A stretch of 64,000 nt of DNA, taken from Pseudo-nitzschia pungens (lineage: Eukaryota; Bacillariophyta; Bacillariophyceae; Bacillariales; Bacillariaceae). The translations under genes and the position numbers were made by a program. How positions within the stretch are numbered: the stretch's first letter is position 1; the number at the start of each line of letters is the position of its first letter. Shown piece by piece: positions 11,322 to 23,410 of this stretch. The notes below the pieces were generated by a model. It was not told where the DNA came from and did not search any database. It saw only the letters and a program-made list of their open reading frames with translations. The stretch covers positions 1,488,001 to 1,552,000 of the forward strand of contig CM074764.1 in assembly GCA_037355855.1 (NCBI GenBank), written 5' to 3'.

Positions 11322-13560
11322 ATGAATCAACCCACCGTGAAACAAGAAGAGGGCGTCGCCGTCGACGTCGCCGTGCCCGCAGCGGCACCCATGGATACCC
11401 TCGCGGCAGCCACCGGCATTGGTCCCGCTCCCGCTTCCCTCGCTCCCCCCGTGGCGGTGGCCCGGCCACCGGCGGCCCCGCAACCCCGGGCGGTGGTGCC
11501 TTCTCCCCTGGCGGCCCCGCAACCCCCGGCGGTAGCGGTCGCACCGCCTCCGGTGGCCGCATCCACGGCACCACCGGTCTCGGTGGTGGCATCCACGGCA
11601 ACCGCAACGGCACCATCGGCAACCGCAACGGCAACCGCAACGCCGGCCGACGCCAACAAGCGGCCGGCTCCGGCCGGTCCCGTGGCCGCCGCCCCGGCCA
11701 AGAAACCCAACACGACGACACAGGCGTCCACTTCCAAGACGCAGCTGCAGCAGCAAATACAACAACAGCTCCAGCAACAACTGCAGCAACAACTGCAGGC
11801 GGCGGCGGCCCGCGGGCAGCAGGCGAACATTACTCCCGAACAAATACAGGTGAGCAAAGGAAAGAGAAGGAAAGCAAATCAAATCGAATCAGAGGAATGC
11901 AAATGCAAATCAAACGACACAAAACGAATGAGTTTCTGCCGTTCCGTGCCATGCCGTGTCGTGTGGGCCGGGGGAGGAATGACTCCGATGCCGCGCGGGA
12001 GCAAAGGATCGATTCTTTGGTTTGGTCTGGTTTGGTTTGGTTTGTTGCATGTTGTAATTTTTAATGTTGATCATGTTGATTCTTGGTCGGAATTGAACTT
12101 AACAAATGTGTTTTCCTTTGCACTCCATTCGATGAAATGCAATGCTATGCAATGCCTGTTCTGATTCGATTCAAACGAAACGAAACGAAATGAAATGAAA
12201 CAGGCCCAAGCGCAAGCAATGGTGCAGGCCGCAGCACAGGCCCAGGCGGTGGTAGCTGCTGCCAAGACCCGGGGCGATGGCCTTGTTCCCATGAACCAGA
12301 GCCAAATCCACGCCCTCAGTCAGATCCAGGCGCAGGCCATTGTCCACGCCCGGAAATCCCAGGGAACACCCCAACAGATCCAGACACAGATCCAGCTGCA
12401 AGGTGCGTACAAAATTTCGAGAGCGGGCTCGCTGCTTTCGAACGAAAGGATCGGCGATTTGGTGGTTGGTGGATCGCTGCTTGCTCGCGGAAGATTGGCG
12501 TTGGTGCCAGGGTCGCTACGGATTGAAATTCCAACTGGCAAACGGACGATAGAACCGATGCGAGAAAAATCAATCAACCAACGAACAAAACGTGGAGAGG
12601 ACGAGGATGAGAAACATTATCGCATACAACGGAACAAAAAGATGAACGACGAGAATAATTTCCGCTGATTCTACTGATGTCCTTCTCCTCGGTTCGTGAT
12701 CTCGGCATCCGACTCCGTTCCCCAATCGGACAGCAATCGGAGCGATCGATGAGGGGCGTTGAATTTGGTTTCGTTGTAATAGGAGTCGTCTGCGTGATAC
12801 AGTGTCTCACTTGCTTGCGAATTCTCTCCAACCTTGCGTCATTTGAATGGTGTTTCCCGAATTAATTATTACTCCACGTCCTGCGTCTCAAATGCATTAT
12901 ACAGCCCAAGCGCTGGTACACGCGCACACACAGGCGCAGATCGCGGCCGGAATCTACAAGGGCGACGAGAGCCCCAAGGAAACTACCACGACCGCTACCG
13001 CTCCTGCCACCACGGAGGTCAAATCCACACCCACCGGCGTACCGAATCCAGTCATGGGATCCCCGGGCCTCTCCACACCCGGTCAGCCGGTGGTAGCCAG
13101 TCTTCCCTCGGGGGTGTCCAACGGAACAGCGGCTCCGGGAGCCATTGGAGACCAGAGACTCTCGGCGGTGGACGACCACCTCATTCCTGCGGCCGCGGCA
13201 CCCTCTTCGTCCAGTCCCCAATTCCTTGCACAGCTCAACGGAAGCCTCGACAAGTTCTGGAAGGAGCAACTCGCCTCGGTACAGGAACTCAAGGGACAGA
13301 CCGAACAGGATTTCAAGACGCACAACGACCTGCCACTGGCACGCATCAAGCGCATCATGAAGTCCGACGAGGACGTGAGAATGATCTCCGCGGAGGCTCC
13401 CGTCCTATTTGCCAAGGCCTGCGAGCTCTTTATCCTGGACCTGAGCATTCGGAGCTGGAACTACTCGCAGCTCCACAAGCGACGAACCCTCCAAAAGGAA
13501 GACATTCGAGAGGCCATTCAAAAGACGGACATTTTCGACTTTTTGGTGGACGTCATCTAG
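11322..13560 (+). CDS. NF-YC (HAP5/CBF-C) CCAAT-binding factor subunit
   Basis: Three exons fit: 11322-11849, 12204-12402 and 12905-13560. Introns are GTGAGC..CAG (phase 0) and GTGCGT..CAG (phase 1); the product is 460 residues. The last about 76 residues are the NF-YC histone fold: LPLARIKRIMKSDEDVRMIS, EAPVLFAKACELFI, then KRRTLQKEDIREAI and FDFLVDVI. The protein ends right after the fold. The N-terminal part is low complexity: Ala/Pro/Val-rich, then Gln-rich (about residues 145-260), as in activation domains. NF-YC pairs with NF-YB and then NF-YA to bind CCAAT boxes in the nucleus. Length and repeats of the N-terminal part are unusual; identification of the fold is firm. Confidence 0.92.
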
Positions 13561-15523
13561 GTTGTGGCCCGGGCTGGCGTGCGTTGCGTGGCGCAGCGTA
13601 GCGTAGCGTAGCGTAGCGAACGGGGGAAACGACACAAACGCCAACGGCAGCGCTAGGATCGAAACGAAACGAAGCAAAAAAAAATACACACAAACACACA
13701 TACAAATGCACACACACGAGATGGGGAAGCACACAGAAACGCACTCGCTCACACGGTCGGCCCAGCGTTGTATAGTACAGTATTGGTATTGGTATTGGAA
13801 TTGGTATTGATCAACTACGTGTCCGCGCCAAGGTATCGTTCGAAACGAAACGAAACGAAACGAAACGAACTGGTTGTAGATTTTAAAACCCCGGCACATT
13901 CACCTTTTGGACGGTGTCGGGCAGTTCGTGGAAGCGCACTACATACGTATGAATGATGTATCTTTCAAGTAGTCATGATAAGTAGTAGTAACCGTTATAG
14001 ATAGATGTTCTTGGGGATGGTTTTTTCGTTGGAAACAACAACACGGACACACGCGCACGGTGCAATAGTCTACTCTGCGGATCCCAACACCCTCGTTTCG
14101 GTACACCCCGCAGTGAAAGTTAGTACTCGAGCGTTTGGCAAGAACCAGCAAGATCAGCACAGAAACCAAACTCTCACACCAAATAATGAAATCAATCAAC
14201 CCATCACGCTGTACCGTACACCGGCCGAAATCCCGATGAGACGAACCGTTCGGGGCAATTTCCCCCGAGTTTCGTCGTTCGCGATCATTGCACCGCTGTG
14301 TGGTAGTGTACTACTAGTACTACTAATATCTGTTTTTGTTGATTCTTTCGCGACACGACGACCAATGGTACCTGAAATCTGTTCGTGATGTGATGAGCAA
14401 GAAGAAGAAGAAGAAGAAGTCGGTCGTCCCCGAATCATCTTCTTCTTCTTCTTGCTCTCGAATGGACAAGTCGTATCAGCAGGAAAGCTCCAATCCACTT
14501 TGGCAACACTAGTAGTAGTACTAGTAGTAGTAGTGTTAGCCCGGTGATACACTTGAGGATGATGCAAAATAAGGAACTCCAAGATGTTCACTCCCGTTAT
14601 CATAGGAGTATGCCGAGCATTGATTCTATCATCCGTAAATCTACGGTATGGTGCTGAGTTTCTTCTTGAGATGACGAGTCTTGTTGTCACTCTGTGGTGT
14701 GGTGTCTTGGAATTTTTGGAATTGTGTCTAGTACTACTAGTACCAATTTGTCATTCTCTTCCTCTTTTTTGGAATTGACACGACGCTTCTCCATCAATTC
14801 TACTATCAACCAAGAACTATGTGACAGTCTAATGCACAAGCCTGCACCAGACTTTTGGCAGCAGTTGCAAATTAGTACTAGTAGTAGTAGTAGTTCTGTG
14901 TCACCAAATTCAAAGGTGCAAGACTCCTGCCATGCAAAGCTTGTAGTAATTGAAGAGAGTCCTTCTTGTCTTGGTACAATCTGATTAATTGCAAAGTATT
15001 ATGGCAACTGTTCTGTGAGTCGGAAACAATTGTCACATACCTATACTACTAGACAAAGCTCCTTTTTTGCTACCACCATGCATCTTGCTGCCAGCATAAA
15101 TCTTCCTTTTAGTTTTGCTTCCTTTTGCTTTCAGTCATCCCATCAAAATGCTCCAAGCTTGCATGGCACAATGATATATTATATTACCTGTATTGTGAAA
15201 GGTGTGATGAAATACCAGAAGTATGTGTTATCTCTTTATAGTTTGATACTACAAGAAGTTGGGTACAATTTGAAATGGATTAATGGTTCTGTGATTCTAG
15301 CAATAAACTTGTAACTTTGTTCCTACAAGATTGTACACCTCCCAATTACAAACATCTGCATCGTGATTTTGAGTATGAAGCAAGTGATTGAGTGTGAGGT
15401 CTGATGCTTTGATCACTGTTTCCGATTGTCTTGTGCTCGAAAGGTGAGATGCCCAACAAAAGAATGCACATTGTCTGATTTAGGTTTATATAACCAAATT
15501 TGAGCTCTGTATGGCAGCGTAGC
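13561..15523. other. Intergenic with short tandem repeats
   Basis: No supported gene. It holds GCGTA repeats at 13595-13620, GGTATT repeats at 13785-13810, CGAAA repeats at 13840-13868, an inverted pair of AAG/CTT runs at 14398-14455, and several (CTAGTAGTA)n stretches at 14305-14330, 14508-14532 and 14878-14893. An open frame at 14196-14690 (-) is Ser/Thr/Lys low complexity and probably random. Confidence 0.45.
15485..15497 (+). promoter_or_regulatory. TATA-like element upstream of tRNA-Pro
   Basis: The TTTATATAA sequence lies about 27-39 bases upstream of the tRNA 5' end. That position suits the upstream TATA seen before some Pol III genes. It is inferred from position and sequence only. 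Confidence 0.35.
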
Positions 15524-15595
15524 GTCCGCTTGGTCTAGGGGAATGATTCCTGCTTTGGGTGCAGGAGGTCCCGGGTTCGAATCCCGGAGCGGACC
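15524..15595 (+). tRNA. tRNA-Pro (anticodon UGG)
   Basis: This 72-base sequence folds as a complete tRNA. The acceptor stem GTCCGCT pairs with AGCGGAC, followed by discriminator C. The anticodon stem CCTGC/GCAGG encloses loop TTTGGGT, giving anticodon TGG at 15556-15558. The T arm is TCCCGGGTTCGAATCCCGGA. The internal A box (TGGTCTAGGGG) and B box (GGTTCGAATCC) are intact. There is no intron and CCA is not encoded, as is normal for a nuclear gene. Confidence 0.95.
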
Positions 15596-15602
15596 ATATA
15601 TC

Positions 15603-15607
15603 TTTTT
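15603..15607 (+). terminator. Pol III T-run terminator
   Basis: Five T residues begin eight bases after the tRNA-Pro 3' end, a normal RNA polymerase III stop signal. Confidence 0.6.
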
Positions 15608-15948
15608 GGTGCAGTCTTTCTTTTGGTACGATTGAAAGGCTTCTAGATCGACGGTATTGCCCAGATAATGCTTTCATTATGAGTATTATTAACCCTATGA
15701 GAAGAGGAAGACAAGTTCGTTCTGCGGAAGCACCTTCTCACACAAACCACTGTACTTATTTTATGATAGACTCTAATGATTTGGGGATCGGAATATGTAT
15801 GTTTTTGCGCGATGAAGACGGATCATTCAGTGTTACGTTATGCGAAGTATTATTCTTTTGAGCCATGTCATTCACCCAATAACTAATTTCAGGCTGTGTC
15901 ATTGCTAACCCGAGTAACGTCAACCATTTCTGAAAAGCTAAATACATC

Positions 15949-18900
15949 CTAATTTTCGCTCGTGGGGCTATATGCTGGACTTGTCGGACTGTATGCCGGA
16001 GAAGTTGGGGAATACGCTGGGCTGGTGGGACTGTATGCCGGGGAAGTCGGCGAGTATGCTGGACTTGTTGGGCTGTACGCAGGGGACGTTGGTGAATATG
16101 CCGGGCTGGTGGGACTGTATGCCGGGGAAGTTGGGGAATAGGCTGGGCTGGTCGGACTGTATGCAGGCGACGTTGGGGAGTATGCCGGACTAGTCGGACT
16201 GTACGCGGGAGATGTAGGTGAATATGCCGGACTAGTCGGACTGTACGCAGGCGATGTTGGCGAGTATGCTGGACTTGTCGGACTGTACGCAGGAGATGTG
16301 GGTGAATATGCTGGACTTGTCGGACTGTACGCAGGCGATGTGGGTGAATATGCCGGACTTGTAGGTGAATATGCGGGGCTAGTTGGCGAGTACGCCGGCG
16401 AAGTCGGTGAGTATGCTGGACTAGTTGGACTGTACGCAGGGGACGATGGATTGTAGCTTGGGCTACTTGATCCGTCATCCTGGCCGTAGGAACCCGAAGC
16501 GAACCCAGAGCCATAAGATCCACTCGCTGGGGAATAGGCAGGGGAAAAGGATGCCGTTCCAACTGCAGGGCTAAATTGACCTGTTCCAACGAAGGGAGAC
16601 ATCTCTCCACCACCAACCATGGGACTACTCGCAAAGGGAGTGGAAGCATACGGAGTTGCAGCTCCAGCATTCGAGCTCCCAATCATACCCAAGTTATCCC
16701 CGATGACGTCATCGACTACGACTTCAACGGCTTCACGTACAACTTTGTCCTCATCGAGTAGTAATTCCATGTCGCCAGTTCCCACTCTTGGAAGTTGGCC
16801 AAGCATAATATTTTCTGTGACTCCCTTCAACACTTCTTCCTCAGCATGCAGAGCTGCATCCATCAACATATCGACAGTTTCTTCGAAGGAAGCGCGAAGC
16901 AAAGGACCGGTATCCACACGATTGATTCCATGACGGTCGATTGCCATAAGATGCCCCTGCATGGTCATTACGTCTACGAGGCTTGCCAAATGCCTATAGT
17001 TGACATAAGAACCATCGAAAGAAATGACGTTGCGTAACTCCGACAGTAGTGCGCCGCGAACACCTTCAATTCCAAGTGAGACAAAGACTTCCACAATGTC
17101 ATTACTGATAGTGCGGGCAGGGTCGATGTAATCTACACCCAATACACCCATAAGATTTGTTCCATCAGTTTCGAGAACCCATTCGTTACGAGTACCAAAC
17201 CCTTTGTCATCGTCCCAGACAGTTCGTTTGGCACCACCACGCATAAATACCTTTTTCACGTGATCTATTCCTCTTAATTTCAAAGAACTCAAGAGACTCC
17301 TCTCTAATCGTTTCAAGAAGACATCGTCTTCTTGACCAACTTCGACCTCATCTATTGGGTTTCCAGCGTCATCGACAGCTCCAACATTTGGATTGTATGG
17401 AACATCATTTACCACTCGTATACGAACAACCAGATCTTCTGCATTGTCGTCAGACACCTCAACGTTTAGATCCGTGCCATATTCATTTTCGACCTCTTTC
17501 ACAATTTCACTCATTTGAATCTTTTTCACAAACACAATATCCTTGTCGAGCTCCATGCGAAGGACCCACGAACTCATTCGGTTGATATCATCTTCCGTCT
17601 TTTCGGCAAAGTCGTAATAATCCTTTACCCATTCACGATCTTGCATCACAACACTATTTTTAATGTCCGGGTCGTACCAAATTTCGGTACGCTTCACAAT
17701 ATCTTTCAAAACTGTGAATTCCAGCATACCAACAACAAGTTCGGCAACTTGACGATCTCCACTGAATTCTTCCGCCAAATAAACCGTGAGACCAGGCGTC
17801 TTCGGAGTTTTGGCAACATTGATAATCTCTTTCAGGCGAGGAACTCCGAGTGTAACATTTTTGGCGGACACACCAGCATAGTGGAATGTCTATCATTGCG
17901 GCAACAAGTTTTCGTTATGAGACTTGCGATTAGAATCACCGAATTGAACACAGTTGGAACCCATCATACGATGCGAAAAGCAACATAGCGACAGAAAAGA
18001 AACTTACATTCAGAGTCATCTGAGTTGCGGGCTCACCAATCGACTGTGCGGCAAGAACACCAACCATTTCACCCGGATTAACCTTCGACTTGTGAAAGCG
18101 TGTTTCTACCTCACCAATAACCCAATTCAAAGCCGCTTCAGACAGCCTGAACTGCTTCAAGACACGCTTGCTTGCCAACATGCCACGAATCAGAATCCGG
18201 TACAGTGTCGTGGCATTGTTTTGTGCTTCGATACTAAGGGGGTCATCACCGACAACCACGCCCAAACGATCCAACAGTTCTCCAACCTTGGAAATAATGG
18301 TTTTCGGGTGCAAATCGGAAGGTTGCCCACGATCGATTTGAAACTGACGAAGAGCATTTTGAATCACACGCTTGACATTGCCCGGCGCATAGGAACTCTC
18401 ATCGGAATCTCTGCCAGCTTCTCGGTTGGCCATCACCACTCTCAGGACGGCTTGATCTTCTCGGAGAGTTTCTGCTTCCTTATCCAACAGCAGCTGGACC
18501 TCCGGGTCCGTGCGGCATTGTTCCATGACATCGCTCTCCATAAACGGAACATTTTGTTCGTCGAAAGCCAAAATCACTGGCCGTAGTGTTCAAAACGTAA
18601 CGATCCTCGAATTCCTCCTTGGCTAGCGTCAAGGAATCGAAATCTTGTCGTTCGATCCAGACGGCATCCATGCCGTCTTCTCCGTACAAAAACTGCACAA
18701 TTTGCCCCCCCGAAGTTCGAACAGTTCCGTCGTATCGAGCCATGACTGTTTCCATCGCTTTGACCAAACGGCGTTGAATGTACCCGGTCTCTGCCGTTTT
18801 ACAGGCCGTGTCAATCAAACCCTCTCGACCACCCATAGCATGGAAGAAAAACTCCTGTGGAGTCAGACCGCGAAGGTAACTGTTTTCGACGAATCCACGA

Positions 18901-21673
18901 GACTCGGGTCCCAGGTCGTCCTTTGAAAAGTGGGGCAGCGTTCTCTTTTTGAATCCATAGGGAATCCGTTTTCCCTCCACGTTCTGTTGTCCGACGCAGG
19001 CGATAATCTGCGAAATATTGATGAAGGATCCCTTCGATCCCGCCGACACCATGGCCTTTACCGAGTTGGTTTCGTCCAGGGAACTCTGTGCTGATTTTCC
19101 GGCGTGATCACGAGCCGTGTTCAGAACCTTGTTTACCAGTTGCTCAAACGACTCCATCATGGTTCGTCCTGGTTGAATCTCGAGATTACCCTGTTTTCCG
19201 AGCTGACCCTGACGGACCAGATCCAACACCTGCAGCTTTGCCTTGTTGATCGTGGCTTCGATCTCCTCCATGGTCTTCCTATCGGCCACGGCATCACAAG
19301 CACCGATGCTAAAGGAGCACTGCAGGACCCAATGGTTTACCAGCTGCTGGACCTGGTTCATGAACCTTGACGTTTCATCGTGACCCTGGTCCAACCACGA
19401 AGTGTGGATGAGACCGTCCATGCTCTTTCCGATTGTTTTCTTGTCGATGATCCCCTCGATCAGCTCCCCCTCCAAGATGGTGACCTTATTGTCGTAGGCA
19501 TTGAAGGTGTTTGGCATGCGTTTGCCGTCATCCCCGACGGGTGGTCCCGTGTTGGCCTTGGCATGCAGGTTGATCTTTGGCAGGATCATTCCGAGGAAGC
19601 TGTTTGCCGGTCCACAGCTCCACTGGCTTGCAGATGGCCGGGATGGGAATCCGTCCGTTCCAGTTCTTCACCCACATGAGCATGTTGAAGGTCAGGTCCT
19701 TGTGGATGAAGCAATTGCGTTTCGTCATTTTTTGCACGGCCAGGAGGGAATCCTGCACGATGCCCATGACGGGACGGTTGCTCTGTCCCGAAACCACCAC
19801 GCGGGGCGAAAGCATCATCAATTCGGCTTCGGTCCGTGCGGCAATGGACTGCGGAACGTGGAGATTCATTTCGTCTCCGTCGAAATCGGCATTGTAGGGA
19901 GACGTACAACTGAGATTCAATCGAAAGGTCGACCAGTCCAACACCTTGACGCGGTGTCCCATGATACTCATCTTGTGCAGGGAGGGCTGTCGGTTGAACA
20001 AAATCACGTCGTCGTCGCGCAGCTGGCGTTCGACGATCCAGCCGGGGGCCAGCAAGAGCTCCGACTTGTTCTTGACGTACCGCAGATCGATACGAGTTCC
20101 GTCGTTACGGATGATGTGCTTCGCTCCGGGATGGGTGGTCGGCCCGTTGGCCACCAGCTGGCTCAATTCGTGGATGTTAAAGGCGGTGACCCGATCGGGG
20201 ACCGTCAGGTTCATGGCCACGGATCGGGGAACTCCGACCTGGTGGATTCCCAGGTTGGGATCGGCGGTGATGACGGTCCGCGCCGAAAAGTCGACACGCT
20301 TTCCCATGAGGTTCCCGCGCAACCGTCCCTCCTTTCCCTTGAGGCGTTGCTGCAGGGTCTTGAGGGGACGGCCACTGCGCTGCGTGACCTGGGGCATCCC
20401 CCGAAGCTCGTTGTTCATAAAGGCCGCAACGTTGTGCTGCAGGGCCTGCTCGAACTGCTCGACGATGATGTTGGGTTCTCCGTTCTGAATGGCGTTGCTG
20501 AGGGCAATGTTGCTCTTGACCACGTTGACCAGCTGGTGGGTCAGATCGTCTTCCGAGGCGGCTCCACCCCCCACGCTGACACTGGGCCGGACGTGCAGCG
20601 GCGGGACCGGCAGGACCTGTACCAGCAACCAATCGGGTCGGGCGTAGGTCGTGTCGAGGCCCAGGATTTTCATGTCCTCCTCCTTCATGGTCTGGAAGAT
20701 CTTGACGGCCTGCGCCCCGCTCAGGAATTGCTTCGAGTCGCCACCCGCGGCGCCCCCACCGGCGTCGTCGTCCGCGTATTCCGCCTCCAGGTGCAGGCCG
20801 ACCTTGGTGAGTTTCGGCTGCGATCCCTGGCAGTGCTCGCACTTCTTGACGTTGCGCAAAAGGTCGTGAAAGGCGTTGAGGCGCTTTCCGCGCTTTTTGA
20901 TTTTCTGGGCCACCTGCATCTTGTGGTCGTCCATCGTTTTCTTGATGCGCGAGCAATGGAAACAGACGCATCGGAGCGTCTTGAGGGTAGCGTTGAAGTA
21001 CCCCTGGTGGTAAACCGGTCGGGCCAGTTCCAGGTGCCCAAAGTACCCCGGGTTGCTCTTGTCGTGGAGGTCTCCCAGGCGGGGATCGTTGACTCCTCCG
21101 TAGACGGGTTGGCCCTGGATTTGTGTTTCGTACTTGGTGACTCCGGCAGGAATCTGGCGCGCGTTGACCGTTATCGCCTGGGTGACCGAATATTGGCGCT
21201 GCGATTGGAATTGGAATTGTCACGAGAAAGCGATTTGTATGTAGTGCGACACGGAAAAAGAAAGAGAGAGATGCAGCAGATACCAACAGCAGCAACAACA
21301 ACAACAAAACAAACAGAGCGGGGAATCCCAATACCAATTTCGGAGCGTGCAAAAGAACAATCACGAGAAATACAGCAAAAAAAGGGAGCGTAAGTAGGAT
21401 TCCTGGAGGCTGCTCCGTGTCAACCACCGCTCATTCGTGGCAGTTCGCAAAACAACAGAGCGCCGAAAAACAGAGCGCGGCACAGAACGGCACGGCGCAA
21501 CCGGAGTTGCGTTCGCGGGAGCCAAAAAGCGCGGCTGGGTTTTCTCTTACAAGCTCGTTGGGATCCACCACACCGAATTGCAACTTTTTGACTCTTCGAA
21601 GACGGACTCTCGAGTATCCAAAATTCTCCGAGGCCATCCCGAGGGACGCCGCTCCGGCTTGTTTCGCAGACAT
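15949..21673 (-). CDS. RNA polymerase II largest subunit RPB1
   Basis: Minus-strand gene with exons 21673-21551, 21198-18008 and 17889-15949, about 1750 residues. Exon 1 joins exon 2 as VVDPNEL/RQYSVT. The third exon joins as MTLN/TFHYAGVSAKNV. The catalytic NADFDGDEMN (residues 477-486), the LTPQEFFFHAMGGREGLID region near the bridge helix and trigger loop, and AAQSIGEPATQMTLN are all present. The C-terminal domain is 22 heptads YSPTSPA plus a final YSPTSEN. Three oddities are seen. The long middle exon needs two +1 shifts, near 19599 and 18578, to stay in frame. The first clamp zinc site lacks its cysteines. No CTD heptad has Ser7. The enzyme core makes mRNA in the nucleus. Confidence 0.93.
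15952..16434 (-). repeat. RPB1 CTD heptad repeat block
   Basis: The DNA encodes 22 tandem YSPTSPA heptads, in exact 21-base steps from the Tyr codon at 16434 to the one at 15972, then YSPTSEN and stop. Codons differ between copies, so the protein repeat is kept by selection rather than by recent duplication alone. These repeats are phosphorylated (Ser2, Ser5) in other eukaryotes to recruit capping, splicing and 3'-end factors. Confidence 0.95.
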
Positions 21674-23410
21674 TGTTTTCGCTTCTAGTTGTTGTTCTCG
21701 TTGTTGTTGTTTTTTTGTTTTGCGTGGATTGTGTTTCTGTTTCTGTCTTGTGTTTGAGTGCAGAGTATGATGCGTACGATGTTATCTCAATGTGTTTGTA
21801 TTGGTGTCTACGATTTTGTCGCGATTGCTCAGCGGTGCGTTTGTTGGTGGTGGACAATGGGAAGAATCAGTTGCGTGCAGTCCCTTTTCCGGTGTATGCC
21901 CCGATTTCGGCTGATCCCTATTCGGTTTTCAGGGCGGAAACGTATTGTCTGCCAGTCTGTTTGTTTGTTTGTTTGATGAATGTCTGAACCCAAGAGCAAC
22001 TTGCTCCTGATCGTACTTGTCCAGTAGTTGTACCCGCTACTTCTGACACCGAGTGAGTCCTTTCTTGTAACCAAGGTCGTTCAATTCAACAATTCAATCC
22101 AATCCAATCCAATCCAGAACGAATGAAATGAAACGAAACGTGCAGCAGCTGAGGAATGTTTGTTCTTGTTGTTGTGGTGGTGGTCGTGTTTGCAACCAAG
22201 GGCGGTCCGACCAAACTTGGAACGAGCCAAAACGAGTGACAGTTGTCGGGGATGGATGGGGCTTGTCACTTCACTGACCAAGAAATGCAATCAAAATCAC
22301 GTGCATAATTTCTCTTACTATTACTTCGTAAGGTTATTTATTGTCTGCTGTCCAGCTTGGCGTGCTTGTTTCGAGCTTGTGTTTTCGGTGCTCGTCTCTC
22401 CTGGTTGCGCCAGTTCGTAAGGTTACCGTACGGTAACAACCGTACCGGGCATCAATTGCGGATGTACGGTACCAGGTACGCTGCGTACGGTAAAGCCCGG
22501 TAAAATGAATAAGTTCGACTGAATGAATGTCCATGTTTGGTTCCGTCGTGACGACAATCGTGCGGCGCTCGTTTCGTGTTCCTCGACGCACTTCGTTGTC
22601 ACGTACTATGTGTATATGTATATACGATATGTACATATATGCAATAGAGTAATATAGTATTAGAACACAGTTTGTACCGGTACCGTAGGGTGGACTGCAC
22701 GATGATTATTTTTTTTGAATTTTTAACGGTGAAATAACCTTTGGCATGGTAGCGTATTCGGGACTGGTAAGTCTTACTTATATTCCATACGTACACACGT
22801 ATGTACAGACGACTAACTCGCACAAGGAGAAGTAACAATGAAGCGAAGGAATGGTCCTAACGATTATTTATTCATTCACAGACGACATCGATCGTTCAGC
22901 ATAAACAGGGATGACCGTCGCGCATGGGGGATTGTTGGGATTGTTGATTGATTGATGATGATTTTTTTATGATTCGATTCTCATCGTGGAACAATCACCA
23001 AAAACAGGGATGACCGTCGCGCATGGGGATTGTTGGGATTGTTGAGATGATGATTTTTTTATGATTCTCATCGTGGAACACACAACGGCGAACTAGCCTT
23101 AACCTGTTGACAACCGTTCCTGTTCCTCCCGAAAAATCTTTTCTCCTGGGTCTACTGGTACGGTACAGCTACCGGTAAGGTTTTTTACCGGTATCGTACA
23201 TGGTAATTACCCACTCACCCAGAAGTACGTGTAAGATCTTACGGCACATTGAGTAATGGATATCCATGAAACAAACAACTTGAAACTCATATACCGACAA
23301 CCCAACAATTCCAACACCGGTGACACATTACAGTAAGGATTAACTTACTGCTACTTCGTAATACTAATACACACACCACCACACAGGTCCTTCTATTACA
23401 CCAACCCACC
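21674..23410. other. Divergent intergenic region
   Basis: Spacer between RPB1 (-) and cysteine synthase (+). It holds a (TCCAA)n run at about 22090-22116, a direct duplication at 22903-23080 (listed separately) and scattered GGTACGGTA-like words. No gene is visible. Confidence 0.45.
22903..23080. repeat. Tandem direct duplication, two copies of about 80-99 bp
   Basis: The block starting AAACAGGGATGACCGTCGCG at 22903 is repeated from 23002. Both copies run through ATTGTTGGGATTGTTGA to TCTCATCGTGGAAC. The second copy is shorter by small deletions (one ATTGATTG and one CGATT). It lies upstream of cysteine synthase. The high identity suggests a recent duplication. Confidence 0.85.

Noticed and set aside
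14196..14690. 164-codon minus-strand frame
   Set aside because: Composed of translated microsatellites (Ser, Lys and Thr runs); no conserved pattern.
15485..16680. Arg/Leu/His-rich minus-strand frame overlapping the RPB1 CTD
   Set aside because: Alternative frame of the CTD repeat; the YSPTSPA frame is the conserved one.
19501..21393. 630-codon plus-strand frame opposite RPB1
   Set aside because: RPB1 on the minus strand has diagnostic catalytic motifs in this region; the plus-strand frame has none and is a codon-bias shadow.
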